From Acanthosepion esculentum (lineage: Eukaryota; Mollusca; Cephalopoda; Sepiida; Sepiidae): a DNA stretch of 64,000 bases. Positions 43,926 through 55,002 of the stretch are shown piece after piece; position 1 is the stretch's first letter, and every line of letters starts with the position of its first letter. Where the stretch lies: positions 6,642,703 to 6,706,702 of the forward strand of contig OZ038480.1 in NCBI GenBank assembly GCA_964036315.1. Reading direction: 5' to 3'. The notes below the pieces were generated by a model. It did not search any database, had not been told where the DNA came from, and saw nothing but the letters and a program-made list of their open reading frames with translations. A program made the translations under genes and the position numbers.

Positions 43926-43927
<2 letters not shown>

Positions 43928-44170
43928 GAATACAGAATCCTTAAAAATCCATTCAGGTGATACTTTATTTCGTGGACTCAAACATTCATCTCTTCAGACC
44001 AAATTTTACAAAATAAATGGAGTTCAATTTATTCAGACACAAGGAAAAGAAAAAAGAAAAAAGGAAGAGAGAGAAAAAATAGAAAAAGGAAAAGGTTTTA
44101 TTTAAAATTAAAAGGGGAAAGAAAAAAGTGGCAGAAAGACAGAGATTTCAATATAAGGTTTGTTAGACAC

Positions 44171-44412
44171 TATTTACATTATTTGGACTATTGTCCTCAT
44201 CTTTGTCACCATATTTATTACAACGTTTCGGTTGTTGTACACTCTGGCCTTCTTCAGGTGGTTTGAATGTTGAACTGAATCCTTTATTTCGCTCACTGGG
44301 GTAGACTGTTCTAGTTCCATGTGCCACGTTTAATGGATGTCAGTTATCAGTTATCTCCTCTTAATTCCCCTCTCCAAGTTCTCTACTGCCTTAACCGGGT
44401 ATTGAACTCACA
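44171..44412 (-). mobile_element. Repeat A, copy 3, left arm of a head-to-head inverted pair
   Basis: Tail-to-head on the minus strand. ATTTGGACTATTGTCCTCAT (left) corresponds to the tail, CACTGGGGTAGACTGTTCTA to the middle, and ATTGAACTCACA at 44401-44412 to the box B region. It matches 811-1040 closely. The adjacent right arm at 44475-44712 is its inverted complement, with a 62-bp loop (44413-44474) in which part of the box A region remains. Confidence 0.8.
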
Positions 44413-44474
44413 TTCTTTTTGGTCCTGACACTGGATCTAACCAATGCCTTTATCCAATGACAGGATCCAAACAG

Positions 44475-44752
44475 TGTGAGTTCAATACCCAGTTAAAGCA
44501 GCGGAGAACTTGGAGAGGGGAATTAACAGGAGATAACTGATAACTGACATCCATTAAACATGGCATGTAAAACTACAACAGTCTACTGCAGTGAGCGAAA
44601 TAAAGGGTCCGATTAGATATTCCAACCATCTGAAGAAGGCCAGAGTGTACAACGGCTGAAATGTAATAAATATGGTGACAAATATGAGGACAATAGTCCG
44701 AATAATGCAAATAATGTACATAATAACTCATCTCAGAAATATAGACAGATAC
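44475..44752 (+). mobile_element. Repeat A, copy 4, right arm of the inverted pair
   Basis: Starts TGTGAGTTCAATACCCAG (box B-like), runs through GGAATTAACAGGAGATAACT and the tail core CTGAAGA...GAAA (44630-44661), and ends CATCTCAGAAATATAGACAG. Arms of about 240 bp pair nearly perfectly with 44171-44412. The tail is continued by three further tandem copies of its last 107 bp. Confidence 0.8.
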
Positions 44753-45073
44753 TGAAGGGCCGAAATGTTGTAATAAATATCGCGACAAAGATGAGAACAA
44801 TAGTCTGAATAATGTAAATAATGTACATAATACCTCATCTCAGAAATATAGACAGATACTGAAGAGCCAAAACATTGTAATAAATATGGCAACAAAGATG
44901 AGGACAATAGTCTGAATAATGCAAATAATGTACATAATAACTCATCTTAGAAATATAGACAGATACTGAAGGGCCGAAATGTTGTAATAAATATGGCGAC
45001 AAAGATGAGGACAATAGTCCGAATAATGTAAATAGTGTACATAATAACTCATCTCAGAAATATAGACAGATAT
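44753..45073 (+). repeat. Tandem array of repeat A tail, 107-bp unit, 3 copies
   Basis: TGAAGGGCCGAAATGTTGTA or close variants begin at 44753, 44860 and 44967, and a truncated start lies at 45074. The period is exactly 107 bp. Each unit contains CGACAAAGATGAGGACAATA and GTCCGAATAATG, then CTCATCTCAGAAATATAGAC. The preceding repeat A copy supplies the founding unit. Confidence 0.95.
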
Positions 45074-46777
45074 TGAAGGTTTGTTAGGTTTGTATGGTTA
45101 CAAGTACAAAACTGCTACTGAAACCACTGTTTTTGAAACACACAAACGATACCTGATGATCCAAGAATTAAACATATTTGATTATACATTATGAAATTAT
45201 ATAAAAATAATGCTCTAATATAAAAAAAAATAACAACAATATATACAACCTGACCAAGAAACAAATTCTTCTCAAATTTCGATGTTTGGTTAAATTTTCA
45301 TAAGTGGATAGGACCCCCCCACACACACACACACACACACACACACATAAGTATGGATAAGTTATTAGTTGAATATGGTTGATATTTTTCCTAAACAATT
45401 CTCTACAGTCTTTTAGATGCATGTTATACTATATACAATATTGGTTGTTATGGCAGGAAATATGTTAATCATGCTTGTACAGAAGTTGTAAAACAGATTT
45501 CATTTATGGGGTTAAGTAACATGATGCTCACTAAAATATCACCGAGTTAAGTACTTTTAAAATCCACTGCACACCATTTCTTAGCCATTAATATTATTTT
45601 CAGCTCAGGGAAGAAGAAAAGTCTCCACATTGCAAGATTTTATCTCAAATAACAGATTAACGAAATACATTATTGACACTTATGTAAAAAAAAATTTTAA
45701 ACTAATTTCAGATCACACAAAACTTTCTCTAAGAGGTTAACAAGTTAAATTTTTTGAAAAATGGGTCAGAAACAGGAAGTATTTTGTGGGGATTTGAAAG
45801 CCAACACATAAAAATCATTTATTTTAAACCAATAGATATTATTACCATATACGCTGGCATACAAGGTGACTGGGTGTATAAATTTTCAAGTTCAAATGTA
45901 GGTTTGGGGCTATATTCATCATACAAGATGCCCACCTCCAAATCGTATTTTATTGAATTTATTAAATAAATTCAGTAAGTATATACTTTCTTTTTGCTGA
46001 AATTCTAATGAAAATATGGTGGGGAGATACTGTCAATTAATTACCACAATACCTCAGGAATGGGTGTTGTGTTTTCAGTAGAGGCTATTACGGTAGCCTC
46101 AATGACTTCTCTCTACTAACCACCCACTCATTCCACTGTTCTCAAATGCAATCTTTAAACAGCTTATTGACACACACACATGTGGTTTTGTTCAACATCA
46201 TCAAAAAAAAAGTTAGATATTGTCAATTAACTATCACAATCTACAATATGTGACGATGGTTTTCGATTTCTTTCTTGAGAAATATCTGTTTTATTGTTGC
46301 CGTGCAATCATACCACATGTTATATAAGGTTATTTATGCTACATGTTTATTATTTTATTATAATAATGTGAATTAAGTTTTTTCAGTAGAAAATATTTGT
46401 GTTGAAAGTTACCAAGTCAGGGCTACTGTCAAAAATCTCTCATGCTAACAACTTACCATAAACCACAAGATTTCAGGTTCATATTTTATATCCGGAGTAT
46501 AAGACAGCTCCCCTATTTTGCGTGGGATTTTTTATGGTTAAAAGGCCACCTTGTATGCTGATAGGTACAGTAGATGTTATTTTCCATTATAAATAAACAT
46601 AAACTCTTATACAATTGTTTTAGGGATAGAATTGAAGATGAAGCACCAATGAGAATGATCAGATTGTTTTTTCTGATCTAGAAACCCAATCCTAAACAAG
46701 AAACAAGGGATAAACCTCTGCTCTTTTTCAAAATATGCAGAAGGAGAGTGAACAGAGAGACAGAAAGGAGCGTAAAC
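45074..46777. other. No recognised gene; microsatellite and hairpin
   Basis: Contains a C8(AC)n tract (about 45310-45348) and a perfect 7-bp stem with a 6-nt loop, GAGGCTATTACGGTAGCCTC, at 46081-46100. The phrase GAATTAAGTTTTTTCAGTAG at about 46371 is shared with 13365-13395. No coding motif. Confidence 0.5.
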
Positions 46778-46957
46778 CATCTATCACCCAGTTCATACTC
46801 TTTCCCTATCTTTTGAACAGGAGTAGAGGTTTGTTCCTTTGTTTCCTGTTTCAGATTGGATTTCCGGTTCTTTATCTTCTTCTCATCCTCTTCCCCGGCT
46901 ACTAACCCCTTGCACCATAGTGGCATTATCACCTTGCTTGGGGTGAAATGATTAAAA
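46778..46957 (+). mobile_element. Minimal LINE family I derivative (5' region joined to 3' end)
   Basis: 46778-46890 (CTATCACCCAGTTCATACTC, CTTTTGAACAGGAGTAGAGG, TTTGTTTCCTGTTTCAGA) is similar to 39715-39815, the region upstream of the long LINE copy. At about 46900 it passes directly into the family 3' terminus (AACCCCTTGCACCATAGTGG ... TTGCTTGGGGTGAAATGATT) and an A-rich end. All pol sequence is missing. It may be an internally deleted non-autonomous LINE. Confidence 0.55.
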
Positions 46958-47651
46958 ATCAAATCAAAATTTGATTCAAAATTAAATGTAAATGTTGATC
47001 AGTTAAGCTGATCTATATGCAGATTTAAGATCATTCTTTGAAAATGTCTTCTCATATCAAAATGTTTGTGTGCCAAATGCTGAAATTAATTGTTGAGCAA
47101 AATATTTTAAGGCAGAGTATCTTTCATCTAAGTGAAGACATTTGTAATAGAAACTTTCCTTCTTTGTGCATATCTTTCAGCCTGTTATCAATTCTAATTA
47201 TAGATCTGAGAGGAAGGCCTCAGTCATACATAAACAAAAACCTTTGGTAAATTTTGCATATTAATATTAAAGGAAAATAATAGAAACAGAATTGCTTAAG
47301 AGCCTATAGCACAATTGGGACAGATGAAATGTCATGGCAAGCCAGATAAAATATCATAGTGATGTGGATTTGGCCCACAGACCATAGTTCACCAATCCCT
47401 GCATTTTTCAGACTATTTTCTTTGTTCTTGTGTCACAACATTTTGGCCAATTGATTCCCTGACCTTCCAAATAAGGAATGTCATAAGGAATCCTATATTT
47501 GAACCATGCAATATGCCATTATCATTCCAACACCTGTAATATTGTGTATAGCTTCAGAAATTTCAGAACTTGCAACTATCATTGATTTGTTTAACCTGCT
47601 GGAATTGCAATTCTTTAACTCACGAAAAAGTGTTCATTTCAACATCTACAT
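46958..47651. other. No recognised feature
   Basis: AT-rich spacer without motif; short frames only. Confidence 0.5.
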
Positions 47652-47925
47652 ATTGTTTTTCATTATAATTTTAACTGCTTTTTATTGCAAATTGTTTTTC
47701 ATCATAATTTTAACTGCTTTTTATTGCAAATTGTTTTTCATCATAATTTTAACTGCTTTTTATTGCAAATTGCTTTTCATCATAATTTTAACTGCTTTTT
47801 ATTGCAAATTGTTTTTCATCATAATTTTAACTGCTTTTTATTGCAAATTGCTTTTCATCATAATTTTAACTGCTTTTTATTGCAAATTGTTTTTCATCAT
47901 AATTTTAACTGCTTTTTATTGCAAC
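47652..47925. repeat. Minisatellite, 39-bp unit, 7 copies
   Basis: The unit ATTGTTTTTCATCATAATTT then TAACTGCTTTTTATTGCAA recurs at 47652, 47691, 47730, 47769, 47808, 47847 and 47886. ATTGCTTTTC and ATTGTTTTTC alternate in the last four, so a two-unit step is likely. Because 39 is a multiple of three, a 142-codon frame (47506-47934) stays open with a repeated LFFIIILTAFYCK peptide. I regard it as a by-product. One diverged unit recurs at about 48218-48258. Confidence 0.95.
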
Positions 47926-47939
47926 TCAGTCTAGCATAA

Positions 47940-48085
47940 TGACCAAACTGTCCAAATTGGGTATAATAAAGAATAATTTCTCATTGTGACTTGAACTCAC
48001 ATTCTCTAAATCTGAATCTGGTTAACAATAACAGCTGTTCTTATCATCTGAGTTACAGACAATTCTCTGGTTGGCAGAACTTCAC
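47940..48085 (-). mobile_element. tRNA-derived SINE-like fragment
   Basis: The minus strand carries a box A-like TAACTCAGATGATAAGAACA and box B-like GAGTTCAAGTCAC about 40-50 bp apart, the pattern of a tRNA-related SINE head. No second copy was found in this window, so the call rests on the promoter pattern only. Confidence 0.4.
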
Positions 48086-51000
48086 TTCTTAAACCTCTCT
48101 TAACTCTCTATGAATATCTTTTGATGCCATATTTGAAATTATATTAACAAGTGTGTTGTCTTCTATTTATTTTTAGATATGGCGTTATCAAGCACTATTA
48201 TTAATTTTAACTGGCATTTTCTTTCATCTCAATTTTTATTTACTTTTTATTGCAACTTACACAGGCTGTCATCCACCAGCAATAAACAAACAACACACTT
48301 GACTTTGGTTTATTTTCAATTTAAATGTGCTTTTATAGTTTAGAATTAGAATAAAAAGCAAGGACAAAATTCACTCTTGACAAGTTAAAATATTAATTTA
48401 AAATCTGCAAAAAATGAAAGTATTTCACCAAGAGAAACTTTTTAAATTTGCAAATTAATTTAGACTTCAGATATAAAAGTAGGATGGATCTAATTCACTT
48501 TTCTTGTTTTAATCGATACAGATTAGAGTCCTATTGTTGATTATATTATTAAAGTTTCTTTTTTTATATATATTACAGATGTGCAACATTCTTTCAATCT
48601 GTTGTGCTTGTGAAGAAAAAATTTCAAAATCCAATTAATTCATCAGTTTCAGATAAAATAAAAACCTCTTTTTATTAAAAATTATTAATAAGATACAATA
48701 TCCCAAGTGAGTAGATCCCACATTAAAATAAAATGTAATTTTAATTAACAGAGAAAGATAAAAGTTACACGTCATGTAAAACATCTACTAAATTATAAAT
48801 CTGGAAAGTTTCTGCTTTTAAGGATGTAGAGTTTATTAAGTTCTTAGAACATTTCACTCTTCAAATAACACACTTTAAAATTGAGTCAAGCATTTTTTGT
48901 TTAATATTTGCATGCCTTTTGTGTCTACTATGGCATCCATGTATGCGGTATAAATAAAAGGACAACATATCAAGTAGTTTGTCTAAATTCAAGCAGTCCA
49001 GATGTAACAGTGTAAGGTAAAGTCATCAAAAGATTTTCCTATGTCTCATCTATTCCCTGTTGTATGAAAACTATTTTCACAAGAACTAAAACAAAATTCT
49101 GTAAACCACCATCAATTTCTGGATATATAAAAATTCTATTTGCTTAATTCTTTTCTTTTCATTTTTCATTGTGGACAAGAAGAATATTTTTACAAGGCCA
49201 AATTTCTACCTCCACCTCAACTTTTCCTCAAATCAAACCATTTGGCATCTTGTTTTTTTTTACTTCAAAAGAAAACAGTATATACTCCAAAATACCCCAT
49301 TCCAAATCCAGAGCCTTCTCACTCCTGGTTGACCTCCACTATTTCCTAACTCTTGCCATATTGGGCCATGTGGGGTTGAGGTATTGGGTCAGATTGCCAG
49401 GTCATCTTTGGCCGCTCTCCAGTTCTTTTCCACTGCTTTACTGTCCACTCTGTTGCTCTAATACTTCAATATATTTAGGACTAGTTCAATTGTGTTATAA
49501 AAATTGTTAATAATTAAGTAATTTTACAATTTCAATGTACTTATAAAATATTGAGAATTTTTATGTTGCCCTGCATCTTCTTGTTTATGTCCAGTATTTT
49601 CTGAATATGAAACAAATAAAAACAAATAAATTACCTCTCCTTTGAACAATCATTGCTCATTCTATTCACCATGTTAAACATAACAAAATTCTCTTGTCTA
49701 TTTTCATCAGAAGAATCCACTTAATACGTATGGGCAATTAACTAGTTCACATAATAAACTTGTAACAGAGTCGGTAAGTTAGTGTTGATGTAGTAGCAAT
49801 CATGACTTGAGTGTTAAAGTAATTACGCTGTTGCTATATGTATTTGTAGTGTAGGAGGAATCCTTTTCTCTTTTTTTTATATTGAAAATGAAATGAATGA
49901 AAATGTATAACAATATAACAAACAATAATAAAAATTTGAGATGTGGGTTGACATTAATAGCAGAATTTGTATTTTCTTTTTGTGATGTGAATTACAGAAT
50001 ATTGGTAGGGTGTGTGTAAAAATGCTCTCAGTGTCTCTTTTGTTTAAAAGTCAGTGCTTACTTGGTTTGGTTCCGGGAATTTTGTTTGTGAGGATGGCGT
50101 TTGATATGGTTTGGTTCCGAGAATTTAATTTATGAGGATAGCATTTGAAATTGTCTGTTTTCAATCTTCCAGATTGCTGGCAAATGTGTGTTTCTTCTGA
50201 CTACTTGTCTACTATTCTACTATGAGTACCCTAGTCTACACTACTATACTGACTCCCTTGTAATTAAAAGGTCATTTTTATAATGATGAGGGTAGGACAA
50301 TGAAATATCTTTCTTTTCTATCATCACTGATGACAAGGTTATTTTTAGAATGATGAAATATCATCTTTCTGAACCATAACAAACTCGTCTGATGATGTGA
50401 AAAAAACGATCAATACAAAAAATATATTGATACAATTTGTGTTTGATATTTGTGAAATTTTAAGCATCATAGAGCAGAACGTTGTATGGTATTTTTAAGG
50501 TTGCATGTTGGTGTCTATTTTAGGTGGGTGCATGTTCACGTGTGTAAACAATTAAGAAGAGCATGTATTTCTTTTTTATTATTTACTATCATTATTTTCT
50601 TTTCTTTTCTTTTCCCACAATACACCCCTTCCTAAAAGCAGAGCTCTACAAATTCATTTATTCACGTGAAATAGTCATTGGTGTTTACTTTGGTTTGGGA
50701 CCAGGTACAGCTAGTCTTGAATGTGTTACAGACTTCAGTCTGTCCAAAGACACATCTTGTTGATTTCCAGAATGGAGATCAATACATTTCTTTGTGAATC
50801 ATTTTTTGTATTTTGAACAAAATGAGTTGTGCTTTCTGTGCTTGCGGAAGTAGTAATGCACTTTTGTTGATGTTGTTTCAAACTAGTCGGTGAAGAATGT
50901 CAGTGTATTTTTCGTTTGGTGAAAAAAAATTCACGCATGGTCAGTTAAGTTGTGTTTTCAATGTTGAAGTGTTGTGTTTGATGAAAATTCTTTTTACGTG

Positions 51001-51189
51001 GTGTTGCGTTGCCATTGCTGAAATGAATTAAAGCAACTCATTTCATGTAGAAACATTGGGAGCATTTTTATCCTATTTTTAATTCTTTAACGACGGGTAA
51101 AATGTTGAGTTACTGAAATGTGTTGCCTTTCCTGAATGCTCTGGTATATTTCACAGTGTGCACGTGTGACCAAGTTTTTTTTTTTAAGG
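48086..51189. other. No recognised gene
   Basis: About 3.1 kb of AT-rich sequence. The only internal structure is a 44-bp tandem duplication at 50063-50150 (TGGTTTGGTTCCGGGAATTT and its repeat). Frames of up to 113 codons (49169-49510) show no domain. Confidence 0.45.
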
Positions 51190-51440
51190 TACCAGTGATT
51201 TTGTGGAATCTTCCACATTTGCCTGTCACCCCTCACGGAAAGATGTATTCTTCCCTAAATAAAGCCTTAACCAATCACCACGTCACTTCTCTAAATTCAA
51301 TCTCCTATTGGTTAAAAGAACATTAAATTGTAGCAAAGTTGAGACAAATCTTTTTTCCTGCACAGCTCCCTGGAGCCGCTTTTAAAACACAAAAGTCTAT
51401 ATAAAGAACCACTTGACTCAATTCAAGTCAGTCAGTCATT
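51190..51440 (+). promoter_or_regulatory. Putative RNA polymerase II promoter
   Basis: In order: a palindromic heat-shock-element-like GTGGAATCTTCCAC (51203-51216), a CCAAT box (51271-51275), a CRE-like CACGTCAC (51279-51286), an inverted CCAAT box ATTGG (51307-51311), a TATA box TATATAAAG (51398-51406), and about 28 bp downstream an initiator-like TCAGTCAGTCATT (51428 on). Spacing of TATA to initiator is canonical. It could serve a host gene, or be the U3 of an LTR, but I found no TG...CA ends. The target gene is not visible. Confidence 0.35.
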
Positions 51441-51467
51441 GAGTTTCGAAAGGTGCCAGCAGATTCC

Positions 51468-51575
51468 ATGTGTGCCAACTCACTGACTAAAAAATCACTT
51501 CCAAACTCTCAACAAACTCAACACCGCACTCACACAACCACTGTCTGTGTGGGAAACCAACTTACAATTTATTAG
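51468..51575 (+). other. Small ORF (35 codons) in the predicted leader
   Basis: The first ATG after the putative start site (51468) opens a 35-residue frame beginning MCANSLTKKSLPN, rich in Thr, Gln and Asn, with a stop at 51573-51575. There is no signal peptide or motif. It may be an upstream ORF or chance. Confidence 0.15.
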
Positions 51576-52574
51576 AAAAGTGAAAGTTTTCACTACAAAA
51601 CAGTAATTGTACAATGGATCAACTTTAGCCTATCAGTTAAAGGCAAACAACTCTTCACAACTTAAATCCTAACTAACAATTGTCACACGCATACACACTA
51701 TCACTTGAATGAACACAACTGACATTTTTCCTTGCAGAATCCAAACTATTTTAATTCTACAAACAAATCAAAACCATTTTATTCACCAAATTTCTGCATG
51801 AATATTCTTTGTAACCTTATCTCACTTGGCACAATCAACAAACATCCTGTTATCATTGCATGCATGTCAATTGTATATATAAATTCTCTTTATTGTTAAA
51901 TCTCTAACTATGTTGTTTTTATTAATTTCTTGGGGTTGAATTGTCCTTATATTCTTGTTTGATTTATTTGTTGTGGGATAAATGCATTATAAACACGCAC
52001 ATTCTTGGCCTTCACAAAAATTCACGTTCTGATACATCTCACTCAGCATACAAACCCGCAACAATTTCTTCTGTAGTCGTGAATTTTTCTTCAGTTTATT
52101 TTTATTTTTACAGTGAGCAGTAAAGTTTGTAGCCGTGTTTGAATTTTGTTATGTCTACCGATGGGAGAATGAAAACAATGTTCTGTTAGTGGCAGTAATA
52201 GCAGCAGTTGTAAAGCAAGGTGAAAAGGGTGACGATGAGAAGTAAAGGATCAAATAGTAGCCACAGGGTGATGAAGGGAGCATCCCTTGCTTGCTGACTG
52301 AGACAAAAGAGTTAAGTAGCAGTAGTAATATCTTCCTTTTTTTGTTGCACGGGTTTAATATTACAATCAATTTTGCTGTTTTACTGTTCCAATTTGTCTC
52401 GTAGTTACTGCTTTGTACAGAGTGGCAATGACGAAAGAAAAGTTTATACTTACTTCTTTGTTGGTAGTCAAGACATGGTTAATAATGGTCAAGCACAAAT
52501 CAGCCTTGCACTATGTTAGAACAACCCAAAAAAGGAAGGTTGATTTACTTCATAGGTTGGAAGACACAATATGA

Positions 52575-52829
52575 ATGCCATGTGTTGAACAGTGGAAAGA
52601 GAGTTCATTTGTTAGTGGACTGGGTAAACAAACGTGCTCCAGCAGGGACGTAATTTCCACAATTTGCAAGGAGAAGAAAGAGCATGGAGGGAAAAGTTTG
52701 TCTTTTTTTAGATTTTGTATTTCTTTTTTTAATATTCATTACTTTTTTCTTTTTTTTCATTTTCCCACAGTTGCCAACAGGTTGAAAAAATTGAAAGACT
52801 GGAGTAATGTCAACAAGTTGAAGAAATAA
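52575..52829 (+). other. Candidate two-exon mini-gene
   Basis: ATG at 52575 opens a frame to 52695, followed by GTTTGT. A long pyrimidine tract ends in CCCACAG at 52770. Joining 52695 to 52771 keeps the frame and gives 59 codons ending IANRLKKLKDWSNVNKLKK, a basic helix-prone tail, with TAA at 52827-52829. The donor GTTTGT is weak and there is no homology I recognise. The region is about 1.1 kb downstream of the promoter candidate. Confidence 0.12.
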
Positions 52830-53550
52830 AATGTTACAAAATGGGATTTCACCACAATAAGCCAAGCAAAATGAAAGTCAAAGAAATGAAAGTCAAAGAT
52901 CAGAGAAACATCAAGTTAAGGCCAAGGTGTTGTCAAGAAGCTGTGAACAATTCATGCAACAGACCAATATGTTGTCCCAACAAGCTGAGCACAAATAAGT
53001 TTTTAAATTTGTGGATATACCATAAGTCTGATGATAAAGTATAAAAAAGAAAAATTTTCTATTATTTGTTACTTTTTTTAATAAAATTCAAACTAAGTCA
53101 TGGTCAGTCAACTTAAAAATGCCAGCTTGTCTCCATGAATAAGTTGCTTATACCTTTCCCCATAGTGATAAACAACAAAGTGGCTACAGATCAAAAGACT
53201 TACCAACAATTAAAAGTATATACCAGTTTCTCTAAGTCAATGTTTGTACTTCCATTTCTCCTTTAAACTGTGAGTAGTTTTCTATATCAGACATGTATCT
53301 GTTTCTCACTACAAATACAGAAAATGAACAATGAAACATTAAAAAAACACAAGGAAATTTGTTACTTTAAAAAATGATTCCTTTAATTTGGCTTAAGAAG
53401 GCCACGAGACCAGAAATGCGTGTAACAAAATTATGTAGAATAAAATATATATGCACTAAAAGAATCCACATTATGACCAAAAACGTTTGCGGTTTCTCTC
53501 TTTTTTAAAAGATTGATTTTTCTCTCGTTGGAACAACCATAACCTTTTCC

Positions 53551-53582
<32 letters not shown>

Positions 53583-54009
53583 GTATATATATATATATAC
53601 AAGTGAGAGAAAGAACAAACTATTAATAAATGCAAATGAGAGAAAGAACTAACTGCTGTTAACGTTACGTCTGATCAACCTATCCCTCCCTTCAACAACG
53701 TTTCAAAAAAATTGAACATGTCATATCTGTCTACAATTTGTCGTTGATATATTCTGCAATTGCAAACAATGGCCTGTCTATTGTATCATTTTATCATGAC
53801 ATGAAAAAATAACTCACCCACCTCCACCCTCTGGGCTTACTTTTCTATTTAGCATAGATCTGACATTTAATTGGTTAATCAAGACACACCCACAAGTCTA
53901 ATTTCAATTCTGACCTTATGTTCCCACTCCTTTAACTATTGAAAAAGTGGTAAAAGATTTTTTTTTAATTTCCTTAAAAATCACTTAATCACCAGTTACT
54001 TACCATCAC

Positions 54010-54037
54010 CTGAAGAAGTACAATGAAATTATTGAAA
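54010..54037 (+). other. Hammerhead-like tail motif (weak)
   Basis: CTGAAGA, then AGTACAATGAAATTATT, then GAAAC: the same order as the repeat A tail but with a weak A/U-rich possible stem. It may be the tail of an unrecognised short element, similar in style to repeat A. Confidence 0.2.
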
Positions 54038-54107
54038 CATGAAAGCTTTTGCGTAGCGATTTAAAAATGTTATTACAATCTCTTATAATAAAAATATATT
54101 ATATATA

Positions 54108-54108
54108 A

Positions 54109-54144
<36 letters not shown>
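54108..54144. repeat. (GT)n microsatellite
   Basis: About 36 bp of GT dinucleotides. Confidence 0.95.
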
Positions 54145-54148
<4 letters not shown>

Positions 54149-54469
54149 TGTGATTACTGAAGCCAATACAAATTAACAGTTTAAAAAAGTGCATACATGA
54201 CTAAATATTATTGAATACATTCATTTCTTAATATTTATATAAGTATTTTGTGACAAAAACATATGTATATGTATTCATGTCTTGTAGCTCTCAAAAATCA
54301 GAATTTTATTATATGTGGCTCTTACATTAAGCAAGTTTGACCATCACTGGAATAGATGATTAGTTTCCACCAGTGAAAAATTTTTTAATCACATGAAAAC
54401 TGTGGCTGCCAAAGATCTTGTTAATGTGCTTTGCAGTACCTTTTTTGATCGAACACAGTGTTCCAATGA

Positions 54470-55002
54470 TTAACATGTATAACATGTATAACAATAGTTT
54501 TATAACATGTATAACAGTATTTTTATAACATATATAACAATAGTTTTATAACATGTATAACAGTAGTTTTATAACATATATAACAATAGTTTTATAACAT
54601 GTATAACAGTAGTTTTATAACATATATAACAATAGTTTTATAACAGTATTTTTATAACATGTATAACAATAGTTTTATAACATGTATAACAGTAGTTTTA
54701 TAACATGTATAACAATAGTTTTATAACATGTATAACAGTAGTGTTATAACATGTATAACAGTAGTTTTAGAACATGTATAACAATAGTTTTATAACATGT
54801 ATAACAGTATTTTATAACATGTATAACAATAGTTTTATAACATGTATAACAATAGTTTTATAACATGTATAACAGTATTTTTATAACATGTATAACAGTA
54901 GTTTTATAACATGTATAACAATAGTTTTATAACATGTATAACAATAGTTTTATAACATGTATAACAGTAGTTTTATAACATGTATAACAGTAGTTTTAGG
55001 GA
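54470..55002. repeat. Minisatellite, 23-bp unit, about 23 copies
   Basis: The unit is TAACAATAGTTTTATAACATG followed by TA, with a strict 23-bp period (TAGTTTTAT at 54541, 54564, 54587 and so on). Variants CAATAG/CAGTAG and CATGTATA/CATATATA are interspersed, and a few units have lost 10 bp. ACATGT gives each unit a short palindrome. Confidence 0.95.

Larger units (their letters stand above)
51576..54107. other. No firm gene; possible small spliced frame
   Basis: Sequence is less repetitive than elsewhere. A possible two-exon frame (52575-52695 and 52771-52829) and an open frame at 52841-53044 rich in Lys and Cys were examined; neither is convincing. An (AT)n tract lies at about 53551-53600. 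A tail-like motif TAAGAAGGCCACGAGACCAG, then AAATGCG, is at about 53394-53421. Confidence 0.35.

Noticed and set aside
50395..50420. CTGATGATGTG followed by AAACGATC as a hammerhead core
   Set aside because: There is no helix II between the boxes, so it fails the pattern.
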